A DNA stretch of 64,000 nt from Dryococelus australis (taxonomy: Eukaryota > Arthropoda > Insecta > Phasmatodea > Phasmatidae), in NCBI GenBank assembly GCA_029891345.1, contig CM056993.1, positions 111,392,123 to 111,456,122 on the forward strand, given 5' to 3'. The notes below the pieces were generated by a model, which was not told where the DNA came from, ran no database searches, and was given only the letters and a program-made list of their open reading frames with translations. Each line of letters starts with the position of its first letter. The stretch's first letter is position 1. Of the stretch, positions 1-11,765 are shown piece by piece. A program made the translations under genes and the position numbers.

Positions 1-801
1 TTAGCGATGCTGCCCCTCGTAGTTACCATGTAAGGGTTGTTAATCGTCTGGCATCGAATGGACACGTGCCAACGACCATTCGTCCATGTTTCGTCGAGCA
101 AGATCATGAGTTCCCGCCAAGTAGGCCTACTGTTCAACGCCCGTCCATTTTGCCTTCGTCATATGAAAAGCATTGCACATATTTTTGTTCGCCCGTCCAT
201 AGCATTCTCCCTGTGTCCTTTTCTACTGTAAGTTATAAACGAAAGTTGTGTTCATCGTATAGTAAAAATTCCAGATTTGGTTTTCAGCATTGCAATCTTC
301 TACGAAATTGCATAATTAAAAATCTCTATGTGGGGTTGTAGGCTGTGGAGAGGGCTAATGAATTACAAAAACTGTTGGTTTAGTATCATACAAGGTCAAT
401 TTAATTAATGGCTTAGTAGGAATATTATTTCGAAACCTTGCTGGTAAAAGTCCATGTATAAATTATTAGTTTTTATGTCGAGATAATGGTTTTTCACTAC
501 CCAGTAATTTCCCCAGTGGATACTTTTATGTATGATATTAACTTTATCTCATTTACTACCCAAAGAAACACTACAGAACACTTACCTGAAAAGAAAGCAA
601 ACTCTGATAGGTGCGGAGTTATATTTATGTATTTATTTTGATTATCCAAGACGGCGAGTTTATGGCTGTAGTAGCACTTCATTTACTCTCATATTTTTCC
701 AACCCTATCTTCTGTCGCAAATACACATTCTTTTACGGCGGGAGCTCGAACATAAGGGCAAGGTCAATCACCGCTTGAACTAACTACTGTATATTTTAAA
801 C
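1..801. other. AT-rich sequence, no gene seen
   Basis: Only short, unrelated open frames occur here, and none has coding character, splice context or a recognisable motif. The sequence is AT-rich and looks like intergenic or intronic DNA. I see no repeat that recurs elsewhere in the window. Confidence 0.5.
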
Positions 802-1019
802 TATAGGATATTCGCAGTAAATTGAGCACTTTTGATAGCACTCTCATTTGGATTAATAGTCGATAAATATATTTTATTTAAGCCTTAGAGGTTAACTTCA
901 GAGTTCGGTGCAATCTACACAATGTGTTTATTACTTAGATGGCAATATTTATTTAAAAAATGGCTAGAATAAAAAGTTACTAGGGCAAAAATGCTCGCTT
1001 TACCACGAACAGCCTATAC
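802..1019 (+). mobile_element. MITE, family A (TATAGGC TIR), copy 1
   Basis: This is a diverged copy of a short inverted-repeat element seen six times in the window. The left end reads TATAGGATATTCGCAGTAAA and the right end finishes CCACGAACAGCCTATA, its reverse complement with mismatches. The interior (ttaacttcagag, tacac) matches the copies at 7574 and 36116 in the same orientation. It has no coding capacity. The TA at each end suggests a TA target site, as used by Tc1/mariner-type transposases. Confidence 0.8.
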
Positions 1020-1069
1020 AAGGTAGTACGAAAGTAGTGTGAGTGCACTGGCATTACAATATAAAAAGT

Positions 1070-1460
1070 GCAAAAGTGCCATTTCATTAATTTTGTGAGG
1101 GTGTGTCCCCTCTCCCCTCTGTAGGTGTGCTGTACGGGTTCTCCCCCTCCCCCTTAGAGGTGTGCTGTGATTGGCTGACAGGTTACCCCTATCCCCTGAA
1201 AGGTGTGCTGTGGTTGGCTGAGGTGTTCCATTTGACAAAACTGTCACAAGGGACATTTGGGGATCCTTAGACCAGTGATCTAAGGATCCTGTTTGCTGGT
1301 CTGTTGTCGCATGAAGAGCCGCCAGATTGGAAGCTCTAGCAACCGACGCTCGGAGTGAGGTAGTACTTGCTTCGAGACTTGTTGAGGGCAATTTAGCATA
1401 ATTAGATATAATTTTGCAATTAGACATAATTAGTAATTGCATAATTACATAGTGCGTACA
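1070..1460 (-). repeat. SINE-like repeat, family B, copy 1 (reverse)
   Basis: Reverse-strand copy of a roughly 400-bp repeat also found at 4925 and 5925. Shared landmarks are the recurring gtgtgctgtgattggctga blocks with C- or G-rich runs between them, the segment over gccgccagattggaagctct, and the AT-rich tail of taattaca/aattgca motifs. On the minus strand it carries a tRNA-like box B region (diverged here), so a tRNA-derived SINE is possible. A perfect 11-bp hairpin lies inside at 1261-1289. Confidence 0.6.
1261..1289. other. Perfect 11-bp hairpin
   Basis: GGATCCTTAGA at 1261-1271 is followed by a 7-nt loop and the exact reverse complement TCTAAGGATCC at 1279-1289. It lies inside the family B repeat. 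The equivalent stretch of the copy at 5045 is not a perfect hairpin, so it may have formed by sequence conversion in this copy. Confidence 0.85.
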
Positions 1461-2129
1461 CATGTTCACCCTTCGGCTACCGAACCACAAGTGAGGGGGT
1501 TGGAAGGGGTGTGTAGGATAGAGGCATAGTTACATGTGTAATTAGATTTTGAATTGTGCAATAAATTATTACATTTAAAGAATAATAGTGTAATTAGACA
1601 TGACACAGTAAGTGCATGCAATGAATAAGTAATTGCACAATGTCTTAAGTATGTAATTAAATAATTAGCAATTGCACAATGATATGTAATTACACACTAC
1701 GTAAATGTCTGCTCCCTATCACCGCTGACTCGCGACTGAATTGAGTTTCACCAATATATTTAATTATATCCACCTGCCATGATGGGATGTGGCAAGTGCA
1801 CTTCCACTTCCACATGTCTCCAAACAGCCCAGCATGCAAGACATGGGCCCGCTACCATCTCCAGCCAACTGAATATTTCGCCGCGCTGCCGCTAGGAGGC
1901 ACCACCAATCAGGGAACTTTCTCTCATTTTCTCTTTCTTCCCTCCGTCGACAGCTCGCGAAGTAAAACTGGATAGCCAACTAAGTTTTTGTTAAAAAATG
2001 CCTGGCGTTATGTACCATCATTTTCGCATATATTTGTTTTAAAACTTGGATGTCGCTTATATTTTACTTTCTTAGACATTGTATAAGTGTTAGTCAAAAA
2101 CTAACTGCATGCGATACACGGGTTACTGT
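1461..2129. other. AT-rich flank, no gene seen
   Basis: The first 250 bases are rich in aattaca and aattgca motifs, continuing the tail of the adjoining SINE-like repeat. The rest (1764-1979) is moderately GC-rich and open on both strands. It has no recognisable protein similarity, so I do not call a gene. Confidence 0.4.
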
Positions 2130-2560
2130 AGGTAAAATCCGAAGGGGCTAATCACCATAACAGATTGTGTTTGTATATAAGGCGGGAATTTATTAAAAAT
2201 ATTCCTACTATAATTTTGAAACACCTCGGCTTCGATTTGTGGGACGCATCCTCCATATATCAGTAACGTTAATGCAAACTGTGATAATCAGTGTTGATAT
2301 GTAAGGTGTTAATTTATTTAAAAAAAAAAACTCCTAGTGTAATTTTGGATATAGCTTTTGGTTCGCATAACGCAAGCTGCATTTGTCAGTGTGACACAAA
2401 CCTCGATAGATCGAATTGATATATAAGGCGAAAATATATTAAAAAATATTTTATTATAAGTTTGGGTGCAGTCGGTATCGGTTCGCGGGAGCGGCGTTAG
2501 ACAGTGTGACACAAACTAAAATAGTCAGTGTTAATACTATATTGGTACACATCATTATTC
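2130..2560. repeat. Diverged tandem repeat, about 123-bp unit, 3 copies
   Basis: A landmark of the form atataaggcg recurs near 2175, 2297 and 2421. Each is followed by an AT-rich stretch, then a gcttcgatttg/ggttcgcataac-like segment and cagtgttgat. The spacing is 122-124 bases. The copies are clearly diverged, so the array is old. It is non-coding. Confidence 0.65.
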
Positions 2561-2679
2561 AGTGTTGATATAGTTTGAAAGTTGAACTTTGAGTGGCAGC
2601 AGGAGACTCCTGCAATATAACTTGCCTGCGTGCTTCAGGGGAAGGGATTCAAAATTCTAGGGAGGGTGTATTGTGAATG

Positions 2680-4740
2680 GCTGACGAGTTCTCGCACCCT
2701 TCTGAAGAATGCCATGGTTGTCTGTGTGGGGGTACCCTTTTAACTGACAAACCTATTCTTGGGAGTTCGTTCAGGAGAACGGTGTGCCACAGCAGAGCAT
2801 ATGGAGGTTTACCCTGTTTGCTATCGCCACCAGTGGCATTGTCTATGTTGTTCGACCACCTGTGCAATGTGTGTTGTATGTCGATGACTTTATTATTTTC
2901 TGCCATGCTATGTGTCTGCGCATGGTAGAACGTCAGGTCCAGTTTACTATTCACCGCCAGCGACTGGGTAGACGGCTGTGGGTTCCACTTTTCCACCACC
3001 AAGACACAGATGGTCCATTTATATAGAAGGCATGGCATCTTTCGTTCTCTCGAGGTGTTTCTGTACAGCTCTGTTTTGACTGTTTCTAATACTGAATATT
3101 TTTTGGCTTGTTTGATAGCAAACTTACTTGGAGGAGTCATATTCAGTCCCTGAAGTCTCGTTGTGTAAGGGAGTTGAATTTTTTGAAAATTTTGAGTGGT
3201 CATGACTGGGGTGCTCACACCCTTCATCAGCTTTATTGTGCCCTGATCCACAGTAAACTAGACTATGGCATTGTCTTACTCTTCTGCTAGTCCGTCTGTG
3301 CTAAAATTGTTAGGTAAGATTGTTAGCGAATGTTTAACATGCTGGTATTCAGATTGTTACTGGTGCTTTTTTGCACAAGCTCAGTTGTCAGTCTTTGTGC
3401 TGTGGCCTGTGAACATCCCCTACATTTCAGGCGTGACCAACTGCTGCCATCCTATGGGGTGCGGTCAAGTTCGGACTCTTCGCACCTCATTACACTGCTT
3501 GTCTCCATCCGCTGCATGAATGGTTGTGCTCCACTAGACCAAGTTCTCCTCAACTGGTGGCTGTCCGCCTGGCACATACCCTGAATCTGTATGATTTACC
3601 TCTGTGTGCTACCTTTGCCTCGCCATGAACAGCCATGCCTAATGACACAGGTTGAGGTGCACTTCGACCTAGCAGAGTTTCCTAAGATGACCATGCCTTT
3701 CTTTTACGAGGTTTTTTTTGTTGATCTTATGTATTTTGTGTTTGTAGGTTGTATTTGCTTTTTTATGAATGGTTCCAAATTGGATATCTCAACTGGTGCA
3801 TCTTTGTGATTAGGGCTTCTCAGTTACTTTTTGGACTTATCCATCTTGCAGTATTTTAACTGCACAGTTTTTTGCTATTTTCAAGGCTTTGTTTTTTGTC
3901 AGTAGGGAGTTTCAGCATAAATGCCTTGTGTGCTCCGATTCGACGAGTGCCTTGACGGCCATTCGGTCTGGCTCCATATGTCATCTACTTCTTTCCATGA
4001 TCCATGAGAAGCTGGCGGCTGTGCTAATTGGTGTTCACATTGTAGTCCTGTGGGTTCCAGGGCATGTGGGCATTCTGGCATTGAAGTAAAAGTTATTATG
4101 GCTAGGCTGGCATGCAGCCTTCCGCCCTGTGATACTCATGCCCATATGTGTGATGTGCTGCATGCAGTTCGTGGCCTTGTATGGCATGCGTGGCAGCGGG
4201 AATGGACTTCTCTCCACTGTTCAACAAGTTACGGGCCATCTGTTACTTGTCTGTTCGCACTTTTACTGTTGTTTCATGTACCCGCAGGGAAGAAGTGCAT
4301 TCTTGCCTTCGCATCGGGCACACTTGTCTGACACAGAAATACCTGCTTTGGGGTAAACCTCCTCTTGATTGTGATGCCTGTGGTACTCCCTTGATTGCGT
4401 GGCACATTTTGTTGGCGTATCGCAAGTATGGCCAGGCTCGTTGCACTTTAAATCGTCCTGAAGACCTATAGTGATTGCTTTGTGATGGGGTACGCCTGCA
4501 TATTCCTATTTTTAAATGCGATGAGTCTTTTTAATGTGTTGTGATTTGTTATTTCGTTCTTGTGTTGTTGCTCTTCTCGAGTATTTTATCCTGTTTTGTT
4601 TGTTGTTTTTATGACTTTTTTTTTGGCTCCTGTTGAGGTTATTAATCTTTTCTTTTTACTTTGTTGTCTTCTTCAAATTGTTGTGGGCGCTAATCACCTC
4701 GCTGTCGAGCGCCCCACAATATCACTCTCACTCACTCGAA
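2680..4740 (+). pseudogene. Decayed non-LTR retrotransposon (RT + RNase H), 5' truncated
   Basis: This is a broken pol reading frame of a Jockey/I-group LINE. Around 2790-2920 one frame gives a reverse transcriptase core with the catalytic signature YVDDFIIF. A second frame at 3108-3285 reads WRSHIQSL...LYCALIHSKLDYG, the RT thumb region typical of these elements. RNase H follows in further frames: SDSTSALTAIRSG and VVLWVPGHVG at 3920-4080. A C-terminal Cys/His segment (CDACGTPL..WH) lies near 4370-4410. Frameshifts and stops throughout make it non-functional. The ORF1 and 5' part are missing, as expected from incomplete reverse transcription. The 3' end has a T-rich region and then agcgccccacaatatc. 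Related fragments lie at 17885 and 24887. Confidence 0.85.
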
Positions 4741-4924
4741 CCAAGTACCGAATCCTCAACTATAGACACTCCCCCTTACCCACCCTATACCGCGCACTCA
4801 AACCTTCCAAAATCGTCATTTGAGATGCGGCAGCTAAAGGGTGAACTTGTGTACTTACTATTTAATTATGCCTAATTGCACAATTATCTCTGATTACACA
4901 GTACATGTACTTAGTCTAACGTCC
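4741..4924. other. Spacer between LINE tail and SINE-like repeat
   Basis: Short spacer rich in AT and aattaca motifs. No gene is seen. Confidence 0.4.
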
Positions 4925-5260
4925 AGTTGCACAATTTAAGAAATCTAATTACCCTCGACAGGTCTCGAACCAAGTACTGCTTCGCAATGGTTTCCTCCGC
5001 CGGTTGCTAGAGCCCCCAATCTGGTGGCAGTTCATCCGACGACAGTCCGGTAAACAGGGTCCTCAGACCACCAGTGATACAAAGTCCACAAATATCCCTT
5101 GGGCCAGTTTTTCTAAATGGGTACCCCCTCAACAAACAGTCAATCACAGCACACCTCAGAAGTGGCGAGGGATCTCGTCAGTCAATTACGGCGCACCTCT
5201 TAAGGGGTGAAGGGGTGATCTGAAATAACCTTGGAAGTATAGCACTACTTTGTGATCTCT
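4925..5260 (+). repeat. SINE-like repeat, family B, copy 2
   Basis: Second copy of the roughly 400-bp family. Read on the minus strand it contains ctctagcaaccggcgg followed about 30 bases later by cttggttcgagacct. These resemble the A and B boxes of a tRNA-type RNA polymerase III promoter at the correct spacing. The + strand shows the recurring agtcaatcacagcacacctc blocks. This supports a tRNA-derived SINE origin, but I have not identified the parent tRNA. Confidence 0.6.
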
Positions 5261-5924
5261 CTTTCCAAAACCCTTTTACAGATTATTCAAATAGCACTTG
5301 TGCCACTTTTGCTCCTTTTGTATCGTGGGAGCCATGTGTTCTCACTACTAATATGTGCAAGGAAGTGTATTTGTAACATTGTGACATCGTATACGAAACT
5401 ATATGCAGAGATGGGTGCCAGAGGTTGGTGTAGCCTCTGTCAATGCGTGACGCGGTCTCGCGAATATCTATGGAGTTCGAGCGCTGAGAGTTGTTAACGC
5501 CTCGGATGGCGGAGAGAGACTGACAGATGAGGGGTGGCTTAGATCTAGCTAACCCTCTGTCGTCGCACGAACTGCCGGCGAACGCGGTGTCGCGATCACC
5601 GGTAAAGTGGCTAGAGGACGGTGCGTGTAACCATCCTCATGTCTCGAGGGTTGAAGACCTACTGTGTGAGGGGTGGAGAAGGATTGTCGTCTACCCGACC
5701 GATCTGCAGTGCACTTGATATTACAACATGGTGGACATATATTACAAACATGTTAGCAATTCACAGATTACTCGCGAGTGGACAGTGACCAGGACTGGAT
5801 GTGTAGTTAGTGTGTGTGTAATTACTTATTATGCATACTTATTCTCTGTAATTATTCATTACATGTAGTTATGCCTAATTATGCAATTACTCATTACACA
5901 ATTTAAAAAATCAAATTACTGTCG
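5261..5924. other. No gene recognised
   Basis: The stretch holds some GC-richer DNA near 5440-5700, with an open frame at 5527-5718 that shows no known motif. The AT-rich 5810-5900 part repeats the taattaca motif seen beside the other family B copies. I cannot support a gene. Confidence 0.4.
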
Positions 5925-6420
5925 TTGGGTCTCGAACCAAGGTCTACCTCCACCCCCGCACCCCCCCCCCCCGTACACTTTTTTCATTCGGCAGTCGAAT
6001 GTTAAATACGTATACTTACTCTCATTATGGAATTACTAAGTACGCCTAATTGCACAATTACTCATAACTCAATTACGCCTAATTACCCTCGATGGGTCTC
6101 GAACCAAGGACTGCTCACACGCCCTCAAAAAAAGTCTCACAAATGTCGCTTGGGCGTTTTGTCAACTAAAAGGGTACTCCCACAGCCAACAGACACAGCT
6201 CTCACCCCTCCCCCCCTATCTTCACCACTAGAGGATGGGAGGAGTGTGGGAAAGGGGCGTAACCCATCAGTCAATCACATCATACCTCCCGGGGAAGGGG
6301 AGGGGAACCCATCCACCAATCACAGCACACTTCAGTGGGGAGGAGACACCCCCTCACGAGATTAATCAAATTGCACGTAGGCCACTTTTGCAGTTTTTAT
6401 ATCGTAAAACGCAGGTGCGC
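5925..6420 (+). repeat. SINE-like repeat, family B, copy 3
   Basis: Third copy. It contains gggtctcgaaccaaggac twice (about 5929 and 6092), whose reverse complement matches a tRNA B box (GGTTCGAGACC). It also has ccaccaatcacagcacac blocks and a tail ending gcagtttttatatcgtaaaa. Two B-box motifs 160 bases apart suggest either a partial duplication or two overlapping insertions. Short cytosine runs lie at about 5960. Confidence 0.6.
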
Positions 6421-7134
6421 CCCCCTAATACCCGACGACGAGTGAAGGCTACTGTGCGTGAGGGCGCTGGGAGGACTTTAGAACGTTGCGGACAGCTGGG
6501 ATCTTGACTGAAGTGAGGTGGGATTGAATGAACATGTAATACGGATTTTACTGTAAATATTGGAACTGTCAAATATGAAGATATACTTTATAAAATAATT
6601 GAATAGGTTTTGATAGACTGGCTATTGGGACTGATTTTAATTATTTAATTTCGTTAATTTCTTTGAGGTAGTTATAAATTGTATTGATTGAAGTTATTAA
6701 TTGTAGATAGCAAGTTATATCAATTTACTGTGGGGTATTAGTTGAGAGAATTTAGTTTGTAGTTGGTGTAAATAAAATTAGGAAATTATAATTAACTATT
6801 TTATTTAAGATCTCCATCCCTTAATGAACCTGGCTTAGCCCACTAACTTTTAAGAAATTGTAACAGTATAAACAATTCTTGATAACTAGTTCTATGGTTA
6901 CTTTCCGTATATCCTTATTTTCGTCACATTTGTCAGAAGTGAAGTAAAATATTCTATCACGTAACTATCATCATGGCAATCTCGCACTTTTACAAGAAAC
7001 TATCATTTGATATTTTTAACCGACATTATGCACTAGAACGTAATCCCGTAGGCCTACATGTGTAAACGTTTAGCAGTCGAAATTTGACATTTTTTACCTC
7101 TTAACACGCGGCCATTCTTTTTTCCTCATTCTAA
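6421..7134. other. AT-rich DNA, no gene seen
   Basis: Apart from a GC-richer edge at 6421-6510, the sequence is AT-rich with frequent stops in all frames. No motif or repeat relationship was noticed. Confidence 0.5.
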
Positions 7135-7445
7135 TGAGACCACGATGGCTAAGCGATTAGCACGCTTGCCTCCCACCAAGGCGAACCGGGTTCAATCCCC
7201 GGCCGGGTCACCGGATTTTCGCAAGTGGGAATTGTACCGGACGATGCTGTTGGTCGGCGGGTTTTCTCGGGGATCTCCCGTTTCCCCCGACCCGTAATTC
7301 CGGTGCCGCTCCATATTCACTTCTGTCACCTTCGTCGGCTTTAAGACCTCGCTGTTAAAAGCCGCCAAAATCTCTCCACTCACTGTAATGCTCACGTGTT
7401 CACGAGATGCATAGTAAATGACACCCGAAATGACAAGTTTGACGT
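7135..7445 (+). repeat. tRNA-derived SINE (family C), well-preserved copy
   Basis: The head is tRNA-like. A box A (tggctaagcgattagcac, 7146-7163) is followed about 25 bases later by a box B (GGTTCAATCC, 7189-7198), the internal RNA polymerase III promoter layout. The GC-rich body after the tRNA-like head includes ggtcggcgggttttctcggg and ctttaagacctcgctg. A diverged second copy with the same order of blocks lies at 37821-38085. Mobilisation would depend on a LINE's reverse transcriptase. No functional tRNA is proposed, because the acceptor stem does not close. Confidence 0.85.
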
Positions 7446-7573
7446 GCACTTGTAACTGTAATCAGGTGACACATGAAAGGTCGTAAATCCGATCTAGGAG
7501 TGGTTGTCAATGTCGTTTTATGTATCCGGATTTTATTACTAACACGTGCCACACGATGCTATCTGAAGGCAGG

Positions 7574-7836
7574 TATAGGCTATTCACGGTAAAGTGAGTA
7601 CTTTTTAAGGCCCTTCCAACAAGCATTAATTACTAATGTGTTTTATTACAGCCTCAGACGTTAACTTTTGAGAAAGGGGGGAATCTTATAAGAAAAGGGG
7701 GGGGGGATCCTTACACTTCTTACTAACCACAGGCATGGTAATGTTTATATTAAAAAGTGGCGGATTGATGGAAATTGGCTGAAAGGAAAAATTTAACAGG
7801 CTCTTAAGTGCTCGCTTTACTGTAAATAGTCATATC
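7574..7836 (+). mobile_element. MITE, family A, copy 2
   Basis: The left end reads TATAGGCTATTCACGGTAAA with gtgagtactttttaaggcc following. The right end reads aagtgctcgctttactgtaa then atagtcata, a decayed reverse complement. The interior ttaacttttgag segment matches copies 1 and 5. The interior also carries a run of G at about 7685-7696. It is non-coding. Confidence 0.8.
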
Positions 7837-9152
7837 GGTTAGCTAGACTGGTATATGGCGATTTAGTGTCGCTCGTTCCCATGCGAGTTTTTTTTTACTG
7901 TATAGAGGCATGGAAAGAAGTTTTCGCATAATCACATATACAAAGAGAGAAACTATATTTTGGGTGCTCCAGGAATCGACAAACATAATTACATAATATC
8001 ACTCTTGCACATATAAAAGTAATACATATGTATAGAGTTGTGTGTAAATTTCTTTATTAAGTACAGAATTAGTATTTCTTGTGTGAGGTATTTTAAGCCG
8101 GACACAAGTATTCTTACAAATTGGCTGTAAATACTAAAACAACAGACCAATATTGGGTCGCCCATAGCAGCAGCATAGGCTATGTGATGTCAATGCATAC
8201 TTAAAGTTCATTTGTTATTAACAGAATCTATTCTATGTTCGAAGAAAGTTTCGGAGCAAATTGAATATAAATGTGATGAGCATAAATGTGCCGTAAGAAG
8301 CTATAAAAATGTGAACTCCCGACATGTTATTAAACATCTCGCTCTAGGAAATGATGGCTTCCAACTTTACCATGCTAATAAATAAACAGTGTGTGCGTCT
8401 ATTATCCGGTACGAATTTTTTTAAATCTAAATTATTATAATTCGTTTAATGATAATGGATATTATTAATGGTAGTTTCACAAGAGCTACCTTTCAAGTAC
8501 AAACTGCCAGTAGTTATGCTCGACAATTTAAGAATTTATAATGTCTTTCGTAAAGTTGAGTAAACTAGCTAACAATAACATTCATGCGCTATTTCCCTAT
8601 TACATTTTTTCTTTGTTTATGGTGTGGTATTTCTGTAATAATTTCGCTCCACCCCTTTACGAGGCTGTTTCAGAGGTTACGCGGGATCAAGGAATAGAAC
8701 AGTGTGAGTAACCTCCTCCCTCTTCTTTTTAGTAAAATTAATCAATTTTGATTATTTTTTAAATTTATATTTATAAATTGTATTGATTTTAAGAAAAAGT
8801 AATCGGTAGTGATTTAATTAACCACAAATGCCACTAGTGGAGGGTGGGGGTTCTTAGTTAAGAGGAGCGCACGGAAGATAAAACCTGCCTCTTGTCAGGC
8901 GAGCCTGTTTTTTACTTTGTGTTTCAGAAAATCTACTTATCAGGTCTTTTCTTCCTGATTCGTGAACCTCCATATAAGCACGCTTTCCAATGTCACAATT
9001 ATACACAAACGGCTCTAAAGTAAATGTTGAACTACTTACTGGCTACTCAGTTCACTCACGAGACTGAACTAGTAGGTAAAGATGGTATTGGTTGCCTTTC
9101 TGTGAGCATAGAAAAGGAAGAAAGTTTGGGACCACCACTGTGATCTTTAGTG
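7837..9152. other. No gene seen
   Basis: AT-rich sequence with scattered short open frames, none convincing. It contains an oligo-T at 7890 and a slightly GC-richer patch at 8640-8900. No repeat partner was found in the window. Confidence 0.45.
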
Positions 9153-10653
9153 CCCAGGGGAAGGGCAGGAACACAAAAACAAGTTCTTGGGAAAACTACC
9201 GCCCATACTTGATCCCGCCCCTCGGCGTGGTGGTGGCTAGAGTGGGACGGGAGTAAGAGTAGTATGTAGTGCAGGTCCTGGTGCCGACCGCAAGACCGAT
9301 GACGCGGATAGGGGAAGTGTGATAACGGGAAGTTCTGTGTTTAAGGTTGAAGTAAAGTAACTGTCTATGGAGCACTGCGCTCGACTGTACAATGTGAAGA
9401 ACTCGTAAAAAATGTGTACACGCCATAAAAATTGTCAGAAAAGTGTGATTTTTTTCATTTCGTTTCAATTTTATTGTTCAAAGAGCAATGTTACATGCTA
9501 GAGAACTCATTTTTATAATATGTACGAGAGAGAGAGAAAGAGAGAAACAATAAAAGATAAATACAACAATAAAATAACAGTGACCTGTACCTATATAAAA
9601 CTTAATACACAAGAGTTATAACTTGTCTAATAAAAATTGTTTCCATTTAAAATCAACATTAATATAGGTACTTTCAGCAAAGTACACACAATTTGCAATA
9701 AAGTAAACCTACATCAGGAACAAGAAAACATTACATATAAAACAAGCAAACATACACAAAAAAACACAATCAGGCCTACCTTAAAATATATATGTATATG
9801 AGAGAAGAATGTATATATTTTACAATATTATAACATATTTTACTAAAATATACTTTTTAAATGAGAAAAAAATTGAGTCCGCATTTTTTAACAAAATTTA
9901 AACGCTTTTCAGTTTTGGATACTTAAAAATGCAGAATTTACTAGATCTTTTTCAAGAAAGATCGTCATAATATTTACTGTGATCGTGTGTAATAAAATCA
10001 TAGTAATGATATATCTTATCAATTTTATAATTAACTTTATTTACGTCAGTTTCAGCCATAAATGTTTGTGACAAATGGACGCACATTATGACGATATTCC
10101 ATAACGAAGATTTCTTGTAAATTCTGCTTCCTGTAGCATCTAGAATGGAAATGTGCTTAAAATTTGTTAAAAATACACATTATTTGAATCGATTATTATT
10201 TTTACATTTAAAAGGTATATTGTAGTAAAATGTTTTGCAAGGTTTCAAAATATATACATTTTTCTTTCATATACAGCGTAAATCGCACTTTTCTGACACT
10301 TTTATTATGTCTGTACTACTTTTGCTTATGATTCTTCACATTGTGTAGTCGGGTGCAGTGCTCCATAGGCAGATGCTTTACTTCAACCTTAGAGGCATCA
10401 GTGGTTAACTGCAGCTTATTTTTTATTATTAAACAAAGATGATTTTCAATTTATCTGTAGTTATAGTTAATATTACAGTTAGTTTATTGAAATATGTGTA
10501 GGAGTGAATTTAATTAAAAAATAACGATAGGAACAAATGCAAGTAAAATTTAAATATTCCACTTTTCGCAACTTTTTTGGTCAAAGTGGTCCTCAGATGT
10601 GGGAGGGGGAGGGGGTTTAACCTGGTAAACCCATTCTTGTCTACGCCCCTGGT
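9153..10653. mobile_element. Inverted-repeat DNA element, about 1.5 kb
   Basis: Long inverted arms are visible. aaggttgaagtaaag..tatggagcactgc..caatgtgaagaa..cagaaaagtg at about 9338-9450 recurs in reverse complement at about 10278-10396. The outer ends also pair loosely (gcccagggg at 9152, and the complement of cccctggtt at 10645). The interior is AT-rich with no transposase frame, so this is a non-autonomous DNA transposon or foldback element. A short (GA)n tract lies at about 9527-9546. Confidence 0.65.
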
Positions 10654-10664
10654 TCATAGAAACT

Positions 10665-11460
10665 GACGGACAGGGAAACACGGCAAGTGGCAAGGATTGA
10701 GAAAAATGCAAAGTTACATCTTCTACAATATCTGCGTATGTATAAAAACTATTAGGAAAACAATGCTAAGAACATGACTGTATTTTGTTTGAAACTGAAC
10801 CAAGGCACCAAGATAGAAAACCCACGTAAGCAAGATGAACAAAAAAAATAGCATTCGCAAAAGACCATATAATAAGGATCGGGACTTCTAGGACAGTTTC
10901 GTTCTCGGATGAGTGTCAGTTTAGAATTTTTCACAATGATGATCGTATTTTTGTATTGAGGAAGTGCAAGGACATCCAGAATCTACCAGCTACTCTACTG
11001 CCAAGCATTGCGGTGATGGTTTTGTGTGGCGTTGTCTGATGTAGGGGTTGGGGAGTTAGTTTCCAAATAGGAAATCTGGGCAGATATGGGTATATGGACA
11101 TACTTAAAAGTAACTTAAAGAAGAGCATTGAGAAACTGCGTTTAGGAACAGATTACTACTCTACGAGCCCAACAGCAGAAATTGCCAAGCTCTGGTTGCT
11201 TTATAATACTCCCCCCCCCCCCCCCCCCCATTTCCTAAAGCTCCACCAGCACTGTCTCCAGATCTCAATCTGATTGAGAATACGTGGAGTCAGCTAGACG
11301 AAAAGAAAAAGTATAAGGAAACTTTTCATATCCATTAAATTGCAATTGAACGACATACTGTTGCACGGATGGTATATAGTCCATTCACTGTTACTTCCAA
11401 CTTTTCTGAAGCCCTGCTGAAGTTGTACTTTAAGGAATTTCCTCCGCCTCATGCGAACTG
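10665..11460 (+). pseudogene. Decayed Tc1-like transposase
   Basis: Broken transposase of the Tc1/mariner superfamily (DDE cut-and-paste). TDRETRQVARIEKNAKLH at 10666-10725 resembles the N-terminal DNA-binding part. FSDECQFRIF at 10911-10940 is the block with the second catalytic Asp region. LSPDLNLIENTWSQLD at 11245-11290 is the hallmark C-terminal block. The parts lie in different frames, a C-run (about 20 C) interrupts the frame at 11211-11229, and stops are present, so it cannot be active. After the hallmark block, one frame reads VYSPFTVTSNFSEALLKLYF, which is shared with the copy at 23383. Confidence 0.8.
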
Positions 11461-11765
11461 AGCCTATCGAGTCTAGAAAATTACACCAAAGGATAGCGCA
11501 CGGAATTCGTGCGTACTGAGTGTAATAATATTTCGCATAAGAGCCATTTCTTACTATGCATTATCAACACACACATGTTCCTCCTGATTTTATTCTTATT
11601 ATAAATAATATATGATAATGTATAGATATAATATGAGTAAATGTTCAAGGTAATAAAAATGACATGAAACGCTTGTAATACATGACATATTTAGGAGACA
11701 ATCAAGCACGACTGGAGAGGGGGGGGGGGGGGGTTGACTCAAAGGTTTCATTAAAAAGTTGGAAG
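11368..11765 (+). repeat. 3' part of Tc1-like element, repeat shared with 23383
   Basis: About 390 bases align along their whole length with 23383-23765. Blocks include cttttctgaagccctgct, gtgtaat..attt.gcataag and caaaggtttgattcaaaaag (here caaaggtttcattaaaaagt). It includes the end of the transposase frame followed by the element's 3' flank. A G-run of about 14 lies at 11720-11733. Confidence 0.75.

Noticed and set aside
7146..7198. Possible functional tRNA gene
   Set aside because: A and B boxes are present, but the sequence does not close into an acceptor stem and continues into a SINE body with a second diverged copy elsewhere.
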